Shown in pieces: positions 47,938-61,154 of a stretch of 64,000 nt of DNA (positions within the stretch are counted from its first letter, which is position 1; every line of letters begins with the position of its first letter). A model generated the notes under the pieces. It did not search any database. It was not told the DNA's origin and worked only from the letters and a program-made list of their open reading frames with translations. Made by a program: the position numbers and the translations under genes. The stretch comes from Acephala macrosclerotiorum. Its lineage: Eukaryota; Ascomycota; Leotiomycetes; Helotiales; Mollisiaceae. The DNA lies in the NCBI GenBank assembly GCA_014904845.1, contig MU119297.1:62001-126000 (forward strand). Direction: 5' to 3'.

Positions 47938-50900
47938 ATCGTCTTTTTATATAACGAGCTCGTTTCGAGTCTCGAAGAAAAAAACTAAAAAAAGAGAAAA
48001 AACTCGCTTTAAACAAAGAACTCAAAACTCGAAATTCTTTAAATTATTATCGTTTTTTTCTAAGAATTTAGCAATTTTTTTAATATTTTTATTAGTATTA
48101 AATTTTTTTATAGTTTGCTTTTTTTTCTTTTTAAAACTTAGTAAAAAGAAAAAAAGCAAACGAATTTCAAGTTTAAATTTATTATTAGAAATAATTAGAT
48201 ATTTCTAATTATTCTTTATAAACGCTATCAATTTCTTAATTTCGTATTTAAAGAAAAATTTATTACTAAAAAACATTTTTATTTTTTTTATTTCAAAATA
48301 TTGAAAAACTAGTTTGATTTGAATTATAATCTATTTTTATTAATAAGTATACAAATATTTATTATTAAACGAGTTTTAGTAATTTAATTATTGAGAAATT
48401 TTATATTGAACGATAAAGTAGTTTAAGAATTTCGTATAACGAATTATATTGAAGATTGTATCGATCTCTTTAAATTGAACACTATTGAGAAAAGATTCGT
48501 TGTTAGAAAATTCTCGAAATCGATTCTCGAAAAAAACTCGAAATTTATTATAAATTTTTTTGAGTTTTTCGTAAGTAGTATCGTCAATAATTTTTCCGTT
48601 AGTACTAATAAATATCAAACTCACGAGAAATAAAATAAGAGAATTAGAGTTTTTGAAATTCTCGATATATTTTTGATCGATAAAAGTTTTTATTTTATAA
48701 ATGTACAATTTCAATTCTTGAGATTCTTTTTTTACAATATTTGATTAAGTTTATTTTAAAAAATCTTCAATTAAAATCCGATTTTTAGTATCAAAAAAAA
48801 GATTTATTTAAATAGTTTTTTTAAAGAATCGAAACAATCAATTTATCGTTTTTCTATAGTCGCTAAATTATAAATAAATTATCTAAAATTTATTAGAAAA
48901 AAAAAACTTAATATATAATAAATTTAGATTTTAAAATATATTTATTTTTTTTTCGTAAAAAAATTGATTAATTTTATTGTTTTGATAGAATTTAATAGAT
49001 TGAAAAAAGGTAATAAAATAAAAAAAGTAATCTTTAGAAAATCGATAAAATAGTAATTATAATTTGAAGTTTGTTTACAAGAGTTGAATAATGAGAAAGA
49101 AATACGTATTGTATAGAAAAAAAAATTCACTGGAAAAAATTCGTTGATAGTAAAATTTCAATATATTAATTTCTTTGAAAAGAAGCGATAAAATATTCTT
49201 TTTTTTCGTTTATTTAAAGAAATTTTATAAAGTAAAAACTATTACAATTTTTAGATCAATAAACGATTTGATCGAGAAAATAAAAATAAAAACGATAAAA
49301 ATTCGCGAAAATTGAAATCGATTTTTTATTAGTATTTTTTACTTATATTGAAAAATAGTAGAGATATTTATAAATTAGAAACGGATATTAAAATAAATTT
49401 AAATAAATTGAAAACTTTTTTTTTCAGTATATAATTTATAAATTTTGAACAATCGTACTTTTATAATTTCAATTTATTTTTCGTCGTTTTCAAAGTATAA
49501 ATCGAGATTCTCGTAAAACGTTATACAATGAATTCAATAAAGTTGTTTAATAAACGAATACTTGTAAATATTGTAAATAATATTTAGAATTTTAACGCGA
49601 TTAGTAAAATTTAAAGTATCAAAGAAAGTAACGTTTGATTTTTAAATATTGTTTATATTGTACGTGTAATTAATTATCGAGCGTATATTATTTGATCGAA
49701 GTTTGTAAGTTGATCGAGATAAAATAGTATTAGACTACGATAAAGTGATAATAGTTTTGTATTTTTTTAATGTAAATGTAAATATATTGTAGTATTTTTT
49801 ATTATCGATAGTAGATTTTTTGAGTTTAATTGACGTAGAAATCGAAGTAAAAAAAAAAGCGAATTAAAAAATTCGAAAAGTTTAAGAGATCTAAAAAAAT
49901 AAAAAGTTTTGTACGAAAGAACTAATAATAGTAATATTATTATCGTCGTTATTGTTGTCGTTGTCGTTATTGCCAGTTAATAGAATTAATTAAAGAAGTA
50001 AAATATTAGCGTTAATAATTTTTTGAGATTTGGCGCTTCGAATACTTATATTATTAATAGCGACGATTGGTTATTTTTTAGGTTTATTTATAAAGATCGA
50101 GAAAAGTTTTTTAGTATATTTTTTAATTATTAAGAATTCGTAAAAATAGAAAATAAAATGCAATTTTTTCAAGTTTATTTTATTTAAGTTTGTAATTATT
50201 AGATCGTTGTTTGTATTTTTCAAGTATATTAACGTTTTTTTGCAATCGATAGATTAAAAAAGTATTTTTGTAAATAGTATATTATAGGTTTTGTTTTTTT
50301 CAATAATAATTATATTAATAATTTTAATAATTTCACGAAACGTAAAACGCTTTATACGAAATATTTACTTGAATTTTTAATATGTATATTTATTGTAAAA
50401 TTTATTAATAGAACTTTTAATAAATTATCGAAATATTTAAACTCGAAAAAAAGTTTTTTAATTATAACGTTTAAATATATTATTAAAAGTTTTAATTAGA
50501 CTAGATCGAGTTTATTAAAATACAATACGCGATTTTTCAATTTTACTTATTTTAAAGAGAAAGTCTTTGTTTAAAACTATATATTATTTTAAAAAATTTT
50601 TAAAAAATCTCAAAACAATACTATTTTCAATTCTTTTTTTCTATTCAATTAAAATTTTCTTTATTATATTTTTAGTTTTCATGAATTTATTATTGATATT
50701 ACTAATCGCAATTATTTTTTTTTCAAATAATAATTTACTAATAATTTTTTATAAATTATCGAGATCGCATTATACGATCTATATAAACGCATTATAATCA
50801 TTTTCGTTTCGTTTTCTATACGCGAAATTCGTACTTTCGAGATTTAATAAAGTATTTCTTTGAAATATAATAATAATATTATAAGAATTTCGAAAATAAA

Positions 50901-53900
50901 AATTGAAATTGTAAAATTTATACATAAAAAAGCAATATAATAAATTAATCGAATTTTAAAAATGAAAAACGTGTAAATTTGAAAAGAAAAAATCTATTAA
51001 TAAAATCGAAAAAAATTATAAGTTTTTATATTTGTAAAAAAATTATATAAAAAAAACAAATAAATATTTTTACGTTTTAAATAATTGAAAATTGCGAAAT
51101 TTGTTTGTTTTTACGAAGAAAATTTTTAAAGTATATTAGTATATATAATTAAAATACTATAATACTAATTTCGAATAAAAAATTTTAAAAGTTTTAAATA
51201 AACAATTTTATATTGATTTCTTATAAAACGTATTAAATAAATCTTGAAAAAAAAAGAAATAAAAAAAGTAAGTATTTATAAATCGTTTTTATAAAGAAAG
51301 TATATATAAATTCTTGAAAAAAATCGTTGTAAAGTATTTAAATAAATAAAGTATATTCGATTAATAAAATTGTTTGTATATAAAATAATACAAATTAAAA
51401 CTTTAAAGAAATAAAAAAAGAAATGAATAATATTGAAAAAAAATTATAATCTTTAAATTGACGTGAGATTAAAAAGTTGTAATTAAAAAGTTTTAAGAAA
51501 AAGAAAAAAGAAAATTAAAAAAAGTTTTTTTATAAATTATAATAAGTATTATATTAATAAACGTTTGTACAGTTTAAATATAATTAAATATAATCGAAAT
51601 ATATTTAAATATATCGAAATATATTTAAAAATACTCGAATATATTAAAGAATATTTTTTATAAATTCTAAAAATTAAAATTTTTCAAAATTTTCTAAAAA
51701 AAAAAAAAATAATACAATTTCGTTTTTTCATATAATAAAAAAAAAATAAAACTTTTAAAACATAAATAAAATCTATTAAAATAAATAAAAATATTCTAAA
51801 AAAAATCAATAAAAAAATAAAATCACTATAAATAAAAAAATAAAAAATAATTCCTTTTTAATTAAAAAATAATTATTATTTTAAAATTTAACGAATTTCT
51901 CTCATTTACTCAGTTTTCAAAGAACTATATATATTTATTTCTTTCGATTTTATTGAGTTCAAAAATATAAATTACAATTTCAATTCTTTTCTCAATTTCT
52001 TGAGTATTTTATTTGTTATGAAATTCTTTAATCGTTTTTTCTTTTGTATTTATATTCTTATTATCGTTGAAATCAATAAATTTAATAACATTTTTATTCT
52101 CATTATTATTTAAAAAATTCTAATATTTATTTCTTTTAACGAACTTTTTTAAACAATTTTTAATATATGATTTTCAAATTACTGTCTCGTTTACTTTTTC
52201 GAGTAAATAATTCTTTTTCAATTGATTTATTTAACGAATTCGATATAGACCCAATTACTTATACAACAATTTAATATTCTTAAATATATTTTAATTAATA
52301 AATTTAATATTATATATTAAAACGAAGTCTTTTTCTCGAATTGATTTTTTTTGTATTTAATAATAAACGTTGAAATATATTTGGTTTTATTTACGATTAT
52401 ATTCTTTTTTCAATCTCGATTTTTTTATATTTTCGTTTCGTATTTCAATCTACTTGATTCTCAGTTCAAAAAACTCTACTCGATTATATACTTCGTTCCA
52501 ATCGAGAATTTTTCAAATAAAAAATCGAGTTTCAACAAATAAAACAATTTTTTTACTATAAACTATATAAAATAGCGTGTATTCAATTAATTTATAAATA
52601 GTCGTTCAATTTGCAAAAAGAACAATTAATAAATGTTTCAATTAATTTTTTTTACTTTTTTTCGTTAAAGTAATCAATATAATAATAATAAATTAATATT
52701 TTCGTTTAATTATTTTATTTACTTTCGAATTGTATATAGAAATAATAATTCGTTTAATTTCGAGTTTATTTAATTTTTTAATAATAATTCTCTTGAATTC
52801 GAGTTTTTCGTTCAATTTTATATAATTGAAAACGTTATATTTACAAATGATATTATTGTAAATAAATTTAACAATTTTTTTAGAAGTCGAATTTTTTATT
52901 AGTTTAATCTCAATTTAATCGAAAAAATTATTTCGTATTATAATTAGATTATTAAACATTTTACATTGCGAGAATTTAATTACATTTATTTCAATGTAAT
53001 AAAATAACGAAATTACTTTTTAGAAGTATAAAATTTTTTCGTATTTCTTTTTACTTTTGTACTAATAATCACTACAATTTACTCTAAAATCTCGAACGTT
53101 TTTATAGTACTTCTTTTAGTAATATCGATTAATTACTCGATAATAAATATTTTTTTTTTTAGTATATTCGAATTTATTATATAGTTCAATTATAATTATT
53201 ATATATTGTTTTAAATCGTTTAAAACAAGTTGAAATAAGTAAAATTTAATAGTATTTTTTATAGTATTTTGTTTCGAACGTTGTAATCGATAAATTTTCG
53301 AATTAATTTGTGAAATTCTATTCTCGAAAATTATTTTGATCGTTTTAAAATTGTTAAATACCAAGTAATATTTTGAGAATAGTTCGAATAATTGTTATCA
53401 AAAGAAAAAATAGTATTGTTATTATTATTATTGTTCAATAGTTTATTGATCTTAGGAAAAGCGATTAATGTAATATATACGAAAAATACGATTGATATTA
53501 AAAGTTAAAAATTAAAAATATTGAGTTTAAAATTTTTTTTTTAAACTTAGTTTAATAATTCAAGTAAATATTTTCGTTTTACGTATTTACTTTCAATTAT
53601 AAACGATTTATTTTTAATTTTTCGATTAATTTTGTATTTTTTGATTGAGATTAAAATTATTTTAATGTAATTAAATTCGATTGTAATAAATTTATCGATA
53701 TTTGTTTTTTTTTTTAAATTGTCGTTTTTTATTCGCGGTTTTTTAAATAATTCGTTTGTAATAATATAAATACTTTTTTTAATATATTTGATTTCAAAAT
53801 CGAATAATTGTATTCAAACGAATCAACAAATAATTAAAGCGCTAAAAAAATCTATTATTACTCGATTTAATTGAACGACAAGCGTATTAGCGTTCGTTTT

Positions 53901-54579
53901 AAAAATAAAGTGAACGCTATATAATCAAAACTATAACTTGCAAAAATACTTTAAAATTTCTCGATACTCTTTTTTTATCGCATTATAATTTCATTTAATA
54001 ATATTTCAAAATTTTAACTCGTATCGAATTACTCGTTTCTATTTTTTATCATTATATTAATCGAGTATTTTTTTATATTTTTATTAATTAATATCGATAT
54101 TTAGAATAATTATTTTTTATTTATTAATAAAATCGTAACAAATTTTGTAAAATATCGAAACCGTCGTAAATTTATCTTATAAAAACACTATAGCGATTTT
54201 TTACTCTTTTCTCTATTCGAAGAATTCGTTTTTTCTAATTAATTAATATAACGATTCAATAATAATACTAAAATATTGAATTTATATTTTATAATAAATA
54301 CAAATTCCAATAAAAACTTTAATTTCAAAAATATTATTATATTTAATCTATCTTAGAATCTTAATAATCTTTGTACTTTCAAAAAAACGTTTTTCAAAAC
54401 TATAAACGAAATCAATAATAACTATTTCGTTTTAATAAAATTGTAATTTGAATTCTATATAAACTTGAATTCTTTCGATTCAATTTAACGTTTTATTCAA
54501 ATTCTAAATATATTCAAAAACGAATCAACGAATTTTTAAAAGTACTAACTTATTGTCGTAATTTGTATAAAATCTTTTG

Positions 54580-54910
54580 ATTTTTACATTATCTAGAAAT
54601 AGTATTACGACTTTAAAAAAATACGTTTTTTAGAATTGTTATAATAATTCGAACGAATTGAACTACAAAATTAATTGCTTTTTAAAACGATATTATTATT
54701 CGTAGAAGTTTTAATAGAATTATAAAAATAATTATATTTCTACTTCGAACGTTTAATATAAATTGATCGTATTTAAAAAAAAAATCTATTAAAAAAACGT
54801 AAAAATATTCGATAAACTTTTTAAAAAATTTATTTACAGAAAAAAATATATTAACGTTTTTCAAAGTAATCGAATTCATTTTCATAATCGCGTTAATCAA
54901 TCAATAAATT
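54580..54910 (-). pseudogene. Gypsy-2 reverse transcriptase relic
   Basis: The minus strand reads MKMNSITLKNVNIFFSVNKF, then LIDFFFKYDQFILNVRSRN and LLKLLRIIISF. After a stop come FVVQFVRIIITILK and ILFLDNVKIKRFY. This matches the fungal gypsy reverse transcriptase, with the L-I-D-F-F-S-G-Y-D-Q region followed by the F-L-D-D catalytic box. The box is FLDN here, so one catalytic Asp has become Asn. Fragments of the following sequence continue to about 54200. It fixes the orientation and class of Gypsy-2. Confidence 0.75.
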
Positions 54911-57900
54911 CTAACGATTTTTTTCGCGATTAAAAACTATAAATTCCGATAAAAACTATTACTTTTTTCGAATATTTTACAATCGAATCATTCTTAAAAT
55001 ATTTTTACTACAATCGAAAACAAAACTTTAAAATAATAAAAACTTTTTTCTTATTATATCGTATATTGAATTGTTTTAATACGAACAAACGAATTAATAT
55101 TTTCATAGATTTTAGAAATTTTTTTTTAATCAAATATTATTATTTTTTTACGATTAAATATTATTTCATCGAATATTTTCTTTTCAAATTCTTATAACCA
55201 ATTCCCGATAAATAGAAATATTAATCGCTTAAAAATAAATCGTAATTCTTTTAATATTAAAACAATTCGTAATAATAAGTATTTTATATACTTTTCAATA
55301 TATTCTTAAAATATTTCTCGCGCTTTAAATCGTTTGAACTAGTTTTTTCGTTCTCTAAAAACTTTTTCAATTTCGTCGATTAAATCGATAAATTGTACTT
55401 TTCTAAACTTAAATTTATATGTCGTATTAACGTCTATATTAAATAGTTCTAAGTTGAAATTGTTCAACGATAAAACTATTCTCTTTATTCGAATCTTTTT
55501 CTCGTTTCTATACTCGAAAATCTTTCGATTTCGTTCTTTTTCAATAAAATAAAATAATTAGTACTTTGTATCGTTTTTCAAATATTCTCTTTTAATATTC
55601 ACGTTTAAAAATAATAATATTATTATAAAAAAATACTTTTTCATTTTCTCATTGAAAATCTTTTTATTTAAAATTTTATTTACTTTCTTTTTATCAAAAG
55701 AAAAAAACGTTTTATAGAAAATCGAAAAAAATAATTTCGCTTTTTATATTATTTCATTTGTATCTCTCTTTAAACTAGTAGCGTTTGTTTCAATCGTACT
55801 TGTTTTATATAAAGTAATATTAAAAGTATTTAATAAAAAATAAAAAATAAAAAAAAATTCGTTAAAATATAAAAATCGTTTACGAATTTTAATACTATAC
55901 TATTTTTCAATAGTATTAATACTTAGTTTTCCGCGTTGTATTCTTCTTTCAATATTTTTTCGACTCGAGAGTACATACGAATATAACGATTTCTAATAAT
56001 TTAATACAAATAAATTTTCAAGAAAAAAATAATTATAATCATACAAATAAAATTGGAATCTTTGAAATCTCGAAATATACTATTCTACGAACTATTATCT
56101 TTATATTCAATTTGTATTTTTATTATAACAATAAATAATTGTTTTAAAAAGATTTTTTTGTATTATTTACAAAAAAAAAAAAAATTTCATATTCGACTTT
56201 GTACTCAATTTCTACTTTTATAATTACTATTCCAACGAATTCGAAGTTTTATTTAATAATAGTAAATAATTGAAAGTTTTCAACGTTTACAATAATACTA
56301 TCGAAATCTCGAGTTATATACGTAAAAATAATATAATACTTTGTTTTAATATTTAATATTTTATATTTTTCGTTCGAATCAATTAATTCAAACAAATTAA
56401 AATATAATTTAAAAGTAATAACAATATACTTTTTTTTAATCAATAACAAAAAATCGATTTTTATAAAATTAATTTTAAATATTACAAAGTTTTCAATAAT
56501 AAAAATAAATTAATTTGTTCTTTCAAACATTTTATAGAGATTTTAAAAAAATTATTTTATAGAATTAATAATTTTTAATATTTTTTTTGTTACAACAATT
56601 TTAACATTTATCAAAGTCAAATAATAAACATTGTTTTTTCGCTATTGATTAATAATTACTATAATAAAATTTAGTGTTTTTAAAGTATTAATAATTATTT
56701 TTATTTTTTTTTGAATTTTTAAAAACAATATTGTATTCTTAGAGAGTTTTTGCAATAAAGTTTCATTAATAGAATTATTATTTTTAACGTTGAATTATTA
56801 TTTCAAAATTTTATTTTTCGATTGATTTATATTTATTTTTTTTCGTTTTTCGTTTTAAGCGTTTTGTGAAATTTGTCGTTGTAATTCGATCTTTAGATAC
56901 TTTTTTTTTATTTTTATTTTTTGTCGAAAGTTTTTTCATATACTTTGAATTTTATTTTTCAATTTACTTATTATTACTATATTTACTATTATTATATTTA
57001 TCGACAATTTTTCGTAGAATTTATTAATAATCGCTTCATTAAAACTTTGAACATTGACATTATTACTATTAAAAATGTGCGACGATAAATTCAATTTTCT
57101 TAAGATTTCTTTATTAATACTAATTTTACTTTTTTTTTAAATAGTAAATTAAATAAATTCTTGGATTTTTTATATATTCTCAAAACGTTTATCGAAATTG
57201 TAATCAAAAAATTCTCTAATTATTTGTTCTATAATCTAATTATATTAATATCGATTGTTTTTAAGTATAAACGATCACGAAAATCGATTACGATTTCAAG
57301 AATTATAATACTATTAATCGTTCTCTCGATAGTAATATTTACAATTAATTAATTCATTTATAAGTAAACAGCGATCTACGAAAAAGTAATCAATAAAAGG
57401 ATCGATTTCTCCGTTCTTTATTCGCTCGAAATACTCGAAACAATATTGCTCGCTTTATTAATCGTTGTATACAGCGTTAGTTTCTATTGTATTCCTTTAA
57501 ACGATCGATAATATACTTTGCGAGAGTTCAATCGACGTTGAATTATATAAAACTTTATATTCGTTTCTTTTTATATTGTTATATTCTTTTTATCTACGAT
57601 TAAAATTCTTTTTTCGTTCATATTCTCATGAAAAAATAAACTAATTTTAATTCTAATTTATAAAAACTATAATACTATTCAGTTTTTGAAATATTTTCGT
57701 AGTATTAATATTTAAAGCGATTTTTAAATCGTTAAATAATACGAAAAAAAGAAAAAGTTTTTTCAATTCTTTAACGAAATCGTTTATTTGAATTAAAAAT
57801 TTTAATACGAATATTTATCGAGTTTTTTAAATCTAAATAATACGTAGAATCGAAAATTGAAATTCGATATAAATTTTCTCAGTAATTATATATATTTTTC

Positions 57901-59693
57901 ATTGAATTTTTTCTATAAATAACTCGAGTAAAATAAAAAATAGCAAATTATTAATTGCATTTAAAATCATTTTTTGTACTACGATATTCAAATATTTTTA
58001 TTGAACTTTCAAGTATTTTAAATCGTTAATTTCATTATATTGTCACTTTTTTTTTTCATATTTATATACAACAATCGCTTTTTCGTACATTTTATCGTAA
58101 TTATAAATAGATATTTCTATCGATTTATAATCGATTTCTTTAAAAATTCGTTTTTTAATATATATTGAAAATCTTCTTATAAACTCGCGTTTTTAATATT
58201 GTTTATTCAATTTATTTCGTTTGATCAATTCTTTAAATATTCGATCAAACAAATCTATATACGTTTTTATCGTTAAAAAACTCCTCGTAAATTGATCAAT
58301 AATTCTATATAAAAACTCTATATTTATTCGATAATACTTTTAATTGTATTCGCGAAATTTCTTTTTTAAAGCGTCGTAAAATTCTTTTTTTAAGTAGTTT
58401 TCAATATTATATTTTAATATAAATCGAATTTATTTTTTGTAAATCGAATTAATATATTACAAAAATCGTATTTTTTTGATTTTTAAAGTAATTTTATAGT
58501 TTTCGTATATATTATTATATTGTTCTAAAAAAGTCGTAATATTGTTTTCTTTGAATCAAAATATTTTAAAAACTTTAAAAAAAAGTATTTATAGTTTTAA
58601 TACAAATACGTATTTTTTAAAATTTTATATTTTTGAGAAATTGTTTTTATTGTTCGTAGAAAATTTCTTAGAAAAAATCGATAATATAATTAAAGTAAAA
58701 ATATTTCTTATCGAAAAAAATAAATTTTAACGCGAATAACTTACTAATTCTAATCTTTGAATTAAAAATTGATTTAGTAATTCAAAAATACGAATTTTCG
58801 AGTTATTATTTCCAAATAAAATTCGTTTTAAGAATTAATTTCTATTTATATCGTCTTCTCGTAAAATTTTTTTTATTTCAATTTTTATTCGAAACTTCGT
58901 TCACTTATTCGTTTTAATAAAATGTATTTTTCAAATAAGTACTTTTTTAATCGATTTCTCTCAATTAAAATTTTTTATTTCAATCTTTTTCGTATTATTT
59001 TCTAAAATTCGAAACTTATTCTAATTCTACTATTCCAATTTAAAAACGATTACGAGCGATTCGCGAATTACAACTCTCAAAAAAATCAAAATTAAAACAT
59101 AAAACAATAAAACAATTTCACTTTTCAATATTATAATTTTTTTTCTTTTTTGCATTAAAACTTCTTTTTTTATATTTCAATTTCTACTGAAAATAAAACC
59201 AATTACCGTAAATAATCGCCACGAGTTCTTTTTTTTCTTTTTTATATTCGCTTTAATACTAATTATCTCAAGCAATTCAATACGTAATCCTTATAAATCA
59301 ATACTTCTTTGCAATTTCGCAATCTCGTAATCAAATTATTTAATTTCGAACAATACAATTAAAATAAAAAGTTCTCATTAATTAACTTTCAGTCTTCGAT
59401 TTCTAGTAATTTGAATTTCTTCTTAATAGTAATAAAAAACAAAATACACAAATCGCACATAAACAATTCTCAACGAAGTCCACTGGAACAACTCACTTCC
59501 CGACGTCGCTTTACTAATGTAGAAAAGCAATAGAGTACAAAGCAAAAAAACTTAACCGTAGATCAATTCGTTTTAGCCAGTGGACTAAACTCATTCGAAG
59601 TAATCCGTAATCCGTAAATCAATCAATCAGTCAAAGTAGAAGTAGAAAGGATTGTTGATTAGTCTATGGTGAGCAAAAACTCCTTATGTACTA

Positions 59694-61074
59694 CAGTACT
59701 AAACAAAAATTATTCGCTACTGCATTTTTACCCCGCACCCCACCATTTACCCTCCCCCCTTCATTTGACAATAACTCTACCATTATCCGTCCAAATCAAG
59801 TTCTGATTGAAGCATTAGAAAGGCCTAAAACTAGACTACAAGATGATTAAATTACATTGTGATTACACTACAAACTAAGCTCAGTATTTAGTATGCCATC
59901 CTTTTGCCTGGATTACAGTCTCTATTCTGTCTGGTATACTCTGGTATAAATTGTCAAACAAGCTTTGGGGTAAACAGTCCCAGGCTGCTTGTAAACATGA
60001 TTCCAGCCTTTGTCTTGCATGCTCACTCTTAGATTTATCTGTAAGAAACTCTGGAAACATCTCATTAACTATGCATTTCAGCTCATGCCAGACGTGCTCA
60101 ATAGGATTGAGGTCAGGAGAGTAAGGGGGCCAATTCATGAGCTGTGTGATCTCATGGTCTGCAAACCAGTCTCTAACCTTATGAGCTGTGTAGATAGAAG
60201 CATTGTTTTGCATAAACTCATAGTCTGGCTTCAAGTTTGCATGCTGTGACTCTAGTTCTGCGTCCAAGACCTCAATATATGAGTTGGCAGAATACCCATA
60301 CTTCTTACTCTCAAAATCCCTATCCATAATATAGAGATTAGATCTCCCAGTATCCTAAAAGCACCCCTAGACCATAACTTTCATAGTTTTACCAGTTGAG
60401 TAGGTTTGGACCATTTCTGAGTGCCATTTTTGCAAAGACGTGCGAAAGCACCATTCCTTTCTCTGGCCCGTGCCCTTCTCCACAGAACACTCATCACTCC
60501 ACATAATCATACCCTATTCTTTTGCATTCCTGCCCTTAAATTTAAGGGCCCAAGCAAGCCTCTGGGCTGCATGTGCTGATGTAAGGTAAAGACGGCGTTT
60601 AGCTATCCAATTCTGGATGCTATGTTTTCTGAGAATAGTCTTGACAGTATTCTTATAGCAAGAGAGACCACAAGCTTTTATGAGCTCTGCATAGATCTGC
60701 TTTAAGTTTGCTCTCACATGCCTTAGCACTTTGCGTTCCTCTGATAGTGTATAATAAACGTGCTTCTCAGGTCTTAGCAAAGAGGCCCCTTCTGTGCGTT
60801 GATTTTGGACTTTAAGAGTGGAGGTGATAGTGGAATATAGTAGCTCATATTCACGTGATATTTCTGTAGGTGTAGAGCCTGCAGTCTTAGTCCCAAAGAT
60901 CTGACCCCTTTGATATGGAGTGAATTCTGGACCCTTTCTTGAATTCCCAGAGGTGGAGCGTAGAGGAGTGCGTTGAGGAGGCATAATGTGGTTGTTTATA
61001 AAGGAAGGATAGAGGGGAACGCGTCCAAAACGCGCTTTTACGCGATTTTAGCGAATATTTTTTGGCGCTAACTG
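59694..61074 (-). mobile_element. Tc1/mariner transposon, 1381 bp, in the Gypsy-2 LTR
   Basis: It has CAGT ends, with an imperfect terminal inverted repeat in which CTACAGT and ATTCGCTA recur. It is flanked by the TA duplication (59692-59693, 61075-61076) typical of this superfamily. The empty site is visible in the other LTR near 47855. The element is less AT-rich than anything around it and carries a nearly full-length but broken transposase. Confidence 0.92.
59881..60984 (-). pseudogene. Tc1/mariner transposase, inactivated
   Basis: From the ATG at 60984 the N-terminal half (156 residues) has a helix-turn-helix region (FTPYQRGQIFGTKTAGSTPT, then EISREY). It ends in a TAG right after GRNAKE. 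The frame continues with MIMWSDECSVEKG, which carries the first catalytic Asp. Two further TAG codons fall at positions where the family has Trp, just before 60327. The C-terminal half has FMQNNASIYTAHKVRDWF, where the second catalytic Asp (usually QDNA) is Asn, and then SPDLNPIEHVWHELK with the third acidic residue kept. There are three nonsense codons and one active-site change, and all four are explained by single transitions. It ends at 59881. It is non-functional but the youngest element in the nest. Confidence 0.92.
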
Positions 61075-61154
61075 TAGAAGACACGTGACCAGCACTGCCC
61101 TCGAAACTAGCTATTTACAAGGATTTTGAAGGGAGAACATATAGTCCCACCACA

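Larger units (their letters stand above)
47684..61154 (-). mobile_element. Gypsy-2: Ty3/gypsy LTR retrotransposon nested in Gypsy-1
   Basis: The LTRs are 47684-47937 (254 bp) and 59518-61154, and the right one is also 254 bp once the mariner insert and its TA duplication are removed. A 4-bp direct duplication ATAA lies at 47680-47683 and 61155-61158. A gypsy reverse transcriptase relic reads on the minus strand near 54900-54580, and an A/G-rich tract on the minus strand just outside the left LTR fits a polypurine tract, so the element runs right to left. The interior (47938-54580, 54910-59517) is AT-rich with no open gene. Without mariner the element is about 12.1 kb. Confidence 0.85.
59518..61154 (-). 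repeat. Gypsy-2 LTR (5' relative to transcription), interrupted by mariner
   Basis: It begins TGTAGAAAAGCAATAGAGTA and ends CCCACCACA. 59518-59693 and 61077-61154 together make 254 bp, the same length as the partner LTR. It keeps more C and G than the partner. Confidence 0.88.

Noticed and set aside
47909..48208. 99-codon frame with hydrophobic segments near the left Gypsy-2 LTR
   Set aside because: It starts inside the LTR and consists of runs of Lys, Phe and Leu from A/T tracts; no motif and opposite to the element's coding strand.
48388..48714. 108-codon minus-strand frame within Gypsy-2
   Set aside because: It is on the coding strand and could be a trace of the element's 3' region, but I see no recognisable domain, so I do not list it as a gene.
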